A program made the translations under genes and the position numbers. Under the pieces are notes generated by a model. That model ran no database searches. It saw only the letters and a list, made by a program, of their open reading frames with translations, and was not told the DNA's origin. Shown here one piece after another: positions 56,050-64,000 of a stretch of 64,000 bases of DNA (positions within the stretch are counted from its first letter, which is position 1; each line of letters begins with the position of its first letter). Origin of the DNA: Taudactylus pleione (Eukaryota; Chordata; Amphibia; Anura; Myobatrachidae); the NCBI GenBank assembly GCA_031769625.1, contig JAUIMM010000566.1:1927001-1991000 (forward strand), read 5' to 3'.

Positions 56050-59000
56050 ATGACACAATCTGGGATTAATGTTCTTGATGAAGATTTGATGGCCTTAGCA
56101 CAGAATACAATAATTTCTTTAACTGATGACGACACTGACAACATTTATTTTGAACAAATTGAGTTTACTGAGCTCCCAGCTGAAACTGTTTCTGATTTGT
56201 ATCATAAATTATTGAAATTGAGGAAACGTGAGACCAAGCTCTTACTCCATGGTCAGTTTTTAAGTGAATATCATCGAACCAAGAAAATACACAGGGGTTT
56301 TAGGATACTTAATATACCAACAATAGGTAGAACTAATCCCACCTTCTGTGCGAAATGGTGTGGAGTTTTGAATAAATGTTCAGCAGATTTGATTCTTCTG
56401 GTTATTGAGGAGGTCAGTAGTGAACTTAAAAAGGTTTGGTTAGATATTGATACCTTTAAAGGCTTAAATTTGAAAAAGCTCACTAGCGATAAAAGTGAAC
56501 CATGGATTGATAAGATTTGGTGTCAGGCTGACTCATATTATCAAGAATTGTTACAATTTAAAAGAAAGAAATTAGAAACTGTGACCTCTGACTATAAGAC
56601 CCATATGGTATATAGATGGTTGGTTGGGGAGAGTGGAGCCCACCGGGGACGGAGACCCCCTAGATCTCACAGGTATAGAACATCTTACACCACTGATCAT
56701 TCCACTGCTCCCTCCTCTTCAGAAGGTGAGATGTCAGATGGCACTGATGTAGCCAGAGATCGTTATGATTTTTTAGATCAAAGACCCCCAACATACCCAC
56801 CATTCCAAAGAGGCGGAGGGCCAGGAATCACCAGAGGCGGGTGGTGGTTACAAAAAGATGAGGAAGAAAGCCCAGGAACTAGACCTGGTCTTTAATCTAT
56901 CATCATATGATATTAGTGAAGTTGAGAGATCTGTTTTAGCATTAGGTTCATCTTTTATACCTACAACGAGACATAATTTATTTGATAGTCTGGTCGATAA
57001 CTATCGATTCAATAGAAAACTGAGGTTACGTGAACATTTTTCTGACTCTGGTAAACAGATTGAACATATCAGCAAATGTACTAGACCAAGTATTTTTGAT
57101 CCAGTATTATACAATCCTAGTATTAGAACATTTGGCAGGATGACTGAGTTGGAAATGCAGAAACACTGCCTATCTAAGCCGAGATATTTTAATATGACCC
57201 TAGAACAAAGAAAGGCTCTCACAACATTAAAAAATAATGATACTATTACCATAAGCCCCGCTGATAAAGGTGGGGCAGTGGTTGTACAAGACTGGAGTCA
57301 ATACAACAATGAGATTCAATGTCAGATAGAAGACTCTGATACCTATGTGAAATCAGATTATAATCCCTCAGTGTCTATTAAATGATCTATTGTGAGTATG
57401 GGCCTCGGAACTGGTTGGATAGACCAGAAAACAGCTATCTACCTAATAGTGGATCATCCCATTACTCCAATTTTATATACACTGCCCAAGATTCACAAGA
57501 GGTTGGAGGATCCACCCAGCCATCCAATAATCTCAGCCAGGGGTTCATTACTTCAACCATTGGCAGTCTTTGTTGACCAATTCCTCCAACCTCTTGTGAA
57601 ACAGGTTGCCAGCTACATCAGAGATACTTCTGACTTTCTTGATAAAGTATGGCTAGTGTCATCTATTGTTCCTGATATGTGGCTGGCAACACTAGAAGAA
57701 CAATCACTATATACTATCATTCCACATATAGGTGGTCTTGAAACAATTCGTAAATGTCTGATTCGAGCTGGACAATATGAGCCTCCAATTGAGTTCCTAA
57801 TGTCATTAAGTTGATTCTTGAAAATAATTATTTCATGTATGGTTCGGATTATTATGCCCAGATAGCAGGTACGGCGATGGGTTCAAATATCGCACCATCA
57901 TATGCGAATCTATATATGGCAGCCTATGAAGAAAAATACATTTGTTGCCAATATAGTGACAAATTGGTAACATATATGCATTTTATAGATGATGTTTTTA
58001 TCATTTGGTCTGGCACAAGGACAGAATTTATTACAATGATCGAAGAATTGAATGCACTTCCTGAACCAGTAAAATTTACTTTTGCTATTAATCAGAATGC
58101 ATTAGACTTCTTGGACGTCTCAGTATATAAAGATGGTGACCAACTTGGGTTCACACTTTTTCAGAAATCCACCAACCGAAATACATTATCAAGAGCCAAT
58201 AGTCAGCATCCTACCACATTGAAGGAGAGCCTCCCAGTCTTCCAATTCTTACCGGTACTGCATATACATTCCTCAGCTGAAACAGCACAAGCTTAAATTG
58301 ATTAAATGAAATTACGATTTTTGGCTAGGGGGTACTCACCAACAACCATTGACCATTGTGTCACCAAGGCATATCAATGGGTATCGACACCATTGAAAGT
58401 TGATCAAACCAAAAAGATGGCTGATCGTATGATATATGTAACCACCTTTGATCATACATCATCAGCCTCAGCGCAGATGCTCAAAAAATATTGGCCGGTG
58501 ATTAGTACCGATCCAATCGTTGAAACTGGACAGATGCCCAATACCAATGAGTGCCTGTAGGAGGTCGCCAAATTTGAGACAACTTCTCTTGCGCCCAATG
58601 CTACAACCTTCTGTAGCGATGTCGACCTGGCTGAGGAATAAGAAGACAGGTTGTTTTAAATGTAACACTTGTGCCACCTGTCAATCGATGCTGTGCGGTG
58701 ATACCTATCCACACCCTTATAGTGGGAAGATTAGAATCAACCATAAATTGTTCTGTACAATGAAATATGTTATCTACTTCCTCACGTGCCCTTGTGGCTT
58801 ATACTATATTGGAATGACGACCAGGACATTTAGAGAGTGGATGGCCAACCATCATGCATCGATCCGCACAGCACTAGAGATGGGGAGCTCTGATAAGCCT
58901 GTAGCCAAACATTTTGTCAATCTGGGCCATCAAGTGTTGACAATGCATTGTATGATAATCGACCACATCCCTGCCCCGGTCAGAGGAGGAGATCGTGAAC

Positions 59001-59101
59001 TTTTACTGCTGAAAAGGGAGGCCTGCTGGATCCATTCCCTCAATACAATTACGCCTGGTGGTCTCAATGAAAATAATCCCCTTAGAGTCTTTCTTTACTA
59101 G
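56050..59101 (+). pseudogene. Penelope-like polyprotein (RT + GIY-YIG), multiply disrupted
   Basis: ATG 56050 opens an N-terminal region (MTQSGINVLDEDLMAL) that ends in a proline/glycine-rich segment. A frameshift near 56845 is followed by the frame with LVFNLSSYDISEVERSVLAL. TGA at 57383 interrupts the RT finger region (ADKGGAVVVQDW before it, HPITPILYTLPKIHKR after). After a frameshift near 57800 come the RT palm motifs AGTAMGSNIAPSYANLYM (about 57865) and HFIDDVFIIW (about 57980), with the catalytic aspartates intact. Two TAA codons (58294, 58303) and a frameshift near 58545 follow. The C-terminus has a CFKCNTCATC cysteine cluster and a GIY-YIG endonuclease domain (YVIYFLTCPCGLYYIGMTTR, about 58763). 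The stop is at 59101. It acts in target-primed reverse transcription. Confidence 0.9.
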
Positions 59102-60009
59102 GAGTATGGATTATATAAAGGAGGTGCTGGTTATGAGTAACTCTATGGAACACGGCAGATTGTTAAACATTGTAGGATATTAATATAATTTTATGGCACT
59201 TTTTTAGGGTGTTTTTGATATCTTTATATTTTTTGTTGGTATTTGGTTGATGACCTAATTATTTCCATTTATTTTTCTTTTTTTAATTTTGATTGTTTGT
59301 TGTGTAATATTACATTCTTGTTTATGTATGATTTATGTTTATCTATTTAATATTTATGAAATTGTATAGTCTATCTAAAGCTCCCTTGATACCTAGGGTG
59401 ATAATATGTCCCAATCTTTAATTATTCCTAGATCTGTACTCACATATAGAAAAAAAATGCACAGCTAGGTGAGCGGACTTAATTCTCCAAGGTCGTTTTT
59501 GTTTACACACAAATTTGGCCTTGGTGAAGTTATGCTCTGGTTGCTAGGCAACCCTGAGCGTGATGGCACACTGGTTAGCGTACTTCCGGTGCGGTGACAC
59601 GCACATAAGTTAATGGTGGTGACGGACCCTCTGGGCCTGCTGATGATGCAGCTGGGTGTTGAGTGTTTCCGCCTGGGCCCTGTATGGAGTGATGTGCCAG
59701 GGACAGGATGCTGCTACACTGGGCATCACTGGATTACGGGGTGAGAGAGCCTGCAGCATGGTGTGCTTCATGTACGATGACACGCACTCTAGTCAGTGGT
59801 GCATTTTTGTTATAGTGATTAATGATGACGCTTATGGTGGATCGGGGATGTACTGGCTGACATGTGGGAGTTCCCTCCCCTCAGCCAGGTATTCTGCTAT
59901 GGTCACCTGATGCGTGCCGTCACAGCTGTGCATTATGATTCTGTTAGCAATTCTTTAATTGAATAAGTGATTGGATTATATTGAGTGGTGAGAGTACTTA
60001 AGGGAACTT

Positions 60010-60210
60010 TAGTGGTCAGGTCAGTATGCTCCTGGTCAGCAAGCTGGATGGTTGACACATGGTGACCTGTCTTGCCAAAGACCCTTAAGGGGTCGAAACG
60101 TTGAGTACGACTATATGGATTTGGTGATGTGAATTTTTTCTATTAAAATGTTTTTTTGCATACATTATGGTGAGTGCCCACTATGGCTGTGAAAAGCCGA
60201 ACTATGGATA
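60010..60210 (+). repeat. Penelope pseudo-LTR, right
   Basis: Direct repeat of 55482-55682. The segment between the coding end and this repeat (59102-60009) is noncoding and AT-rich, with a long polypyrimidine/T stretch around 59260-59330. Confidence 0.9.
60071..60099 (+). ncRNA. Hammerhead-like motif, right pseudo-LTR
   Basis: Here the putative stem II is perfect: GACCC (60080-60084), loop TTAAG, GGGTC (60090-60094), followed directly by GAAAC (60095-60099). The upstream box reads TTGCCAAA rather than CUGAUGA. The paired stem followed by GAAAC is what suggests the ribozyme; the missing box argues against activity. Confidence 0.35.
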
Positions 60211-60232
60211 TATATATATATATATATATATA

Positions 60233-60838
60233 TTGTGACACAGTTAGGTTAGGGGTCCCTCTCCTGGGTAGAGGACTCCTTCCTTACACACACACACAGC
60301 AGCAGGGAAGCAGTACACCAGTCTGGATGCAAGTACAAGCTGGCCAGCACCAGTCTTTATTGTACAATGTCAGAAACATAAAGAAAACATAAATATAAAT
60401 CCTAGCCCTGTCGGGGCACTAACTTCACAGGTAGTTTCCTCACTACCAGAACCTGGCAGGGCCTAATGCCCTCGCCAGCAACAAAGCACAGCACAGTACT
60501 CACAGATAGGTTTTCCAAGTGTCTCTGAGCAAACTCCCTGTCTGCTCTCCCAGGTGAGACAATCAGCCCTCAACACACTAGGCTTATATTGGCCACCCTC
60601 AGGTGGGAACCCAATCAAGCCTGTTACCAGGCTGCGAGAACCAAAACCTGGAGTGGCCGTGGGTGGAGCCCTCCCTCTCCTCTCACCCACAACCCCCAGG
60701 TCCCAAACCGGCTTTTCAAAAAGCCGAAACTCAAGCCTGGTACACTGCAGACTTTCTCCTGGGGATTTTAAACACATAGGACAGGAATCTGGGATAAATG
60801 TCCCTGTCACAGACCACTTTACCAGTGATCCTATCACA
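60233..60838 (+). mobile_element. Probable solo LTR
   Basis: The segment begins TGTGACACAGTTAGG and ends GATCCTATCACA, the TG...CA layout of an LTR. It is flanked by TA-rich DNA on both sides, so a target duplication cannot be verified. It is about 600 bp with no coding frame. A nonautonomous DNA element with TGTGA-type ends is the alternative. Confidence 0.4.
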
Positions 60839-60844
60839 ATATAT

Positions 60845-60853
60845 ATACACACT

Positions 60854-60913
<60 letters not shown>
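60845..60913. repeat. (CA)n microsatellite
   Basis: A long, nearly pure CA dinucleotide run follows the probable solo LTR. It generates spurious His/Thr and Cys/Val open frames on both strands. Confidence 0.98.
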
Positions 60914-60916
<3 letters not shown>

Positions 60917-61535
60917 ACATAGACACAGTGCACATAGCAGAGCCAAATATCAGGGGCAGGGCTTAATCACGGGCAGTGGCAGGTGGCCCCGATTTAAGAA
61001 AAAAAAAATAATAATACAGTTCATCTTGGGGATTGGGGCCGGGGACACTGTCTGGGGGCCCCGGGATGAGCGCCCCTGTCGCCCTTCCTATAATCCGGCC
61101 CTGCCAGGGTCTGAGTTAGCAGATGCAGATTCCTGGACCCTTACATGACTAGCACTTGGTTAGGCTCTGGGAAGCTTCAGCTCCCGCAGCCTGACCAAAG
61201 GAGCAACCATTGTGACCATCAGTCACGATAGTTGCGATGGTGATCCCAGCCTGTTGGTCGCAGTGCTGGGATTGCAAATGCAACAGAAAGATGTCTGACA
61301 CCATAGATAACCGGATTTGCACAGCCACTTGTGTACGGCTCTGCAAATTCGTCCATCTCTGAATCAGGCCCATAATTCTTATATGTGGTTTAGGATACTT
61401 TATAAATGTGTTTCAATTAACAGGAAAGAAAAAAAGTACCTTATCTGGCAAACACTATGGGGTCATTCTACTACTGTACATACTGTAATGTTTTCCAAAA
61501 GTGATGTGTCTTTAGCGGCTACGGCTAAATGGGTT

Positions 61536-62005
61536 CCAGTCAACATTTAGTATGTCCACAATGAAAATGTTTTTACCAGAATGTCCACATGTTCTAAATG
61601 TTAACATTCAGGATGCCGACGTGTTTAGAATGTCGACAGATGACATGTCAACGCCCACAATGTCCACGTGTTCAAAATGTCGACATTGTGAATGTCGACT
61701 GTAACAATGTCAACACATGCAATCAAGGTTAGCATTAGGCTATAATTAGGGATAGGCTGCAATTAGAGTTAGTGTTAAGCTGCAATTAGGGTTAGGGTTA
61801 ATTTTAGTATTGTCAACATTCTGTGTCGACATGCATAATGTGCTGAAAATGTTGACATTATGACAGTGCCACTATTGTGGATGCCGACATGTCATCTGTC
61901 TTCATTCTGAACATGTAGACATTCTGAATCTCAGCATTCTGAACAATTATTGTGTCAACATAATGTATGTCGACATCCGGCATGTCAACATATACCTAAT
62001 TACCG
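61536..62005. repeat. GTCGACAT-rich inverted element with a TTAGGG-like core
   Basis: The flanks carry many GTCGACAT/ATGTCGACA and AATGTCCACA motifs in opposing orientation. The centre has ATTAGGGTTAGGGTTAATTT preceded by GTTAAGCTGCAATTAGGG-like units. It is organised like the CTAACC-core repeats elsewhere in the window but with different flanks. From 62006 to 63188 I see nothing to annotate. Confidence 0.55.
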
Positions 62006-63188
62006 CTGGTTATAAAGTTCAAAAGTATTAAATGTAAATACAGAATATGCTTGGATTGGCAAATAATATTACTGACCCTTTAAATCCAGCGCCCCAAGCT
62101 GCCAAAGTCACAACAATTTTGCAAAAGTGCTACTCTACATACTGTTCACCCCTAAGTCTTTAAACATTCCTTAAATTAGATCCTGTATCTGTAGTTCTAT
62201 TGATCACATACTGACACCCCTTAAAACATAAAAAAATAATAATTCAGTTACATTGTCTGAGCTGAGTGCATTACACAGCTGAGCATCGGTTCCTGAATAT
62301 GTAACAATAGGAAAATATTTACAGTAAGCAATTATCATATTAGCAAAATGGTGATTCATCCCCAGCAGAATTCTATAATTGTTCCTTCTCTTTCACTTAT
62401 GTAACTGTTCTTTTCTCTTGTTCTTTCTCTTGTGCATATTTACAGCGCTATTGACATTGCAAATGTACATTTCTCCTCCCTATTTCAGCCCCAACTCACA
62501 AATAAATAGAGCTCAGATTTACTTGAGTGAGAATGTCTGCCTGTGGCACCTCCGTGCAGGCCCGGCTGGGCTGTCTTGTGCATTTATATTGACATTAATG
62601 CTGAATTTAATAAACATCACCAGGCCGTACCTGAAGCCTCCCAATACACTCTTTTATTACATTTTATGATGGAGGCAATATTAAATCTCAGTGTCGGAGT
62701 GAATCTGGGTTTACTACAATATCGGCAGTTTGGGAAAGGTTATTCAAAACTAATGTGTGTTTTCACCATAAGAAGCAGATAATCAGTCCCGAGAAAAATA
62801 CTCTGCTCCCAAGTGCCGGCAGCGAGAGAGCTGCTCTTTGCTGCCATAGAAACAGCCGTAGATATGTGGCAGATGCAGCTTTGTGTGTACATATGGTAAG
62901 GACACAAATAGAATGAGATGAGGAATTTACAAGGCAGACAGAGGGACACTAAATTGTACTGTAGTGTATACTTCTTGTTCACAATTCAAATAAATCTCTA
63001 GGAAAAGAGGCCTATGGGCTGGCAGGTAGACTAATTAAAGGGAAATATGTGGATTCAGTTGGAGGCATTCAAAGATTTATCCAGCAAACAGTCTAACTTA
63101 TTAGCCAAGTCAAATAGCATAAATGTGTTGAAAACCCATAAATAGATGCCACAAATAAACAGAGAACCCACTAAATGGTCAGGACAGA

Positions 63189-63721
63189 GGGCCGAATTCA
63201 GCATGGAACATAAGTCTGCATACGAATGCACCCGGCCGCTGTGAAATTATGTTAATGGACCCAATCGCAATGACACCGCAGCACAAGAGCCAGACGCCCA
63301 CCACTACATAATGCCGCCCACCTCCCTTTACCCACATCCGCAATATCTCGCTAGACAGCGAAAACATCGGTAACATCGAGAATCATCAATTCCATTAGCA
63401 TAATAGTGGTTGACCTGTCCTCACTCAGGATTTGGGCTGCTTCCTGCTAGCCTAGAGCTCTGGCTGTGTCTTCCGTCGCATGGACTTAATTATGCACACC
63501 CCTGTAACGGTGTTCAAATGCACTGGCACACCCCGTCACCACCCCCAAACGGTCACTTCCTGTCAATCAATGTGTGCTGAGACTGCTTGCTTCCTGCGAT
63601 CGGCTCCCGATCGCAGCGGGTGGTTTGTACACGCGCACTGAGATACAAACGCATGCACAGAATGCAAACATCGGCCGGGTGCGTGCGAATTTGCGGCTGG
63701 GTTCCTTGCTGAATCAGGCCC
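63189..63721. mobile_element. TIR element, TSD AGA
   Basis: It starts GGGCCGAATTCAGCATGG and ends CCTTGCTGAATCAGGCCC. AGA is at 63186-63188 and 63722-63724. The 533-bp interior includes TTAATTATGCACACCCC, shared in reverse with other members. Confidence 0.8.
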
Positions 63722-63744
63722 AGAGCCCCAAAAAGCTACACTGA

Positions 63745-64000
63745 GAGCCTGATTCAGAGCCGGATGCTCTGACAGAGCGCTCGCTCTGAAACAGGGCCGG
63801 CCTTCTGGTTTTTCCGAACGGCCTCCTGGCCGCTTGCATAGCTGTGGGTGACCACAGGGCCGGCCTTCTGAATCAGGGCCGGCCTTCTGGTTTTTTCGAA
63901 TGGCCTCCTGGCCCACCCACAGCTATAGCGAGCGGCCATGATGATGGTCGCGATGGTCAAGACCATCGCGACCATAGGGCTTGCGACGAGACCCTTGTGG
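63745..64000. mobile_element. TIR element, right end beyond the window
   Basis: It starts GAGCCTGATTCAGAGCCGGA, just 21 bp past the previous element's duplication. Its interior (CTGACAGAGCGCTCGCTCTG, GATGGTCGCGATGGTCAAGA) is the same subfamily as 41-520. An internal tandem duplication of GGGCCGGCCTTCTGGTTTTT lies at 63796 and 63876. The right end and TSD cannot be seen. Confidence 0.7.

Larger units (their letters stand above)
55482..60210 (+). mobile_element. Penelope-like retroelement with flanking direct repeats
   Basis: Two 201-bp direct repeats (55482-55682 and 60010-60210) bracket a reverse transcriptase plus GIY-YIG coding region. That layout (pseudo-LTRs) and domain pair define Penelope-like elements, in which a GIY-YIG nuclease nicks target DNA and the RT copies the RNA. 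The copy is dead: it has several stops and frameshifts. The 4.7-kb size is that of a near-complete element. Confidence 0.9.
55249..61371. mobile_element. TIR element, TSD ATA, split by a Penelope-like insertion
   Basis: The left end GGGCCTGGTTCAGAGATGTA and right end CCATCTCTGAATCAGGCCC are matching TIRs 6.1 kb apart. ATA flanks both (55246-55248, 61372-61374). Only about 55249-55418 and 61145-61371 look like element-derived sequence. The middle is the Penelope-like element, simple repeats and a probable solo LTR. The pairing of these two ends is inference, supported by the 20-bp TIR match and the shared TSD. Confidence 0.65.

Noticed and set aside
60463..60946. Cysteine/valine-rich and histidine/threonine-rich ORFs
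   Set aside because: They are products of the (CA)n microsatellite.
60951..61104. Small hAT MITE with CAGGGGCAGG ... CCGGCCCTG ends
   Set aside because: The ends are suggestive, but flanking octamers do not match and the interior gives no further support.

Overview
This window reads as intergenic DNA from a large, repeat-rich vertebrate genome. An anuran amphibian is my best guess, from the mix of ZBED-type hAT, Tc1, Penelope and short TIR elements, but species cannot be fixed from sequence alone. I find no host protein-coding gene, no rRNA or tRNA and no CRISPR. Every open frame that resembles a known protein is transposon-derived, and all are broken by stops, frameshifts or deletions.

Layout. 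1-900: a short TIR element inside a CTAACC-rich repeat. 4018-10771: a complete 6.75-kb hAT element with a perfect 8-bp target duplication, a leader of about fifteen 160-bp tandem repeats, and a ZBED/BED-finger transposase interrupted by two in-frame stops. 10903-12700: an older hAT relative with a short TIR element in it. 14-17 kb: short nonautonomous hAT and 3-bp-TSD elements. 18.24-25.06 kb: a direct-repeat (LTR-like) element abutting a truncated minus-strand copy of the same hAT. 26.1-29.3 kb: a four-level nest (old interspersed repeat, solo LTR, TIR element, TIR element). 29.45-34.1 kb: a large foldback element with another TIR element in its left arm and a solo LTR near its centre. 34-44 kb: mostly old DNA with scattered relics, including hAT coding and terminal fossils. 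44.9-46.6 kb: a Tc1 element with roughly 215-bp inverted repeats. 47.1-51.6 kb: an LTR relic, then a third hAT copy, internally deleted, with a satellite array where most of its transposase should be. 51.6-55 kb: several short elements. 55.25-61.37 kb: a TIR element that appears to contain a whole Penelope-like element (RT plus GIY-YIG endonuclease, flanked by 201-bp direct repeats) and probably a solo LTR. 61.4-64 kb: a CTAACC-type element and two more TIR elements.

The most useful results are structural. Nine elements starting near GGGCC and ending near GGCCC share 3-bp target duplications. Three copies of one hAT family show its decay route. The insertion order can be read from nesting, and hammerhead-like motifs occur in the Penelope direct repeats and at one isolated site. 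All family assignments come from reading terminal repeats, target duplications and protein motifs by eye; no database was searched.
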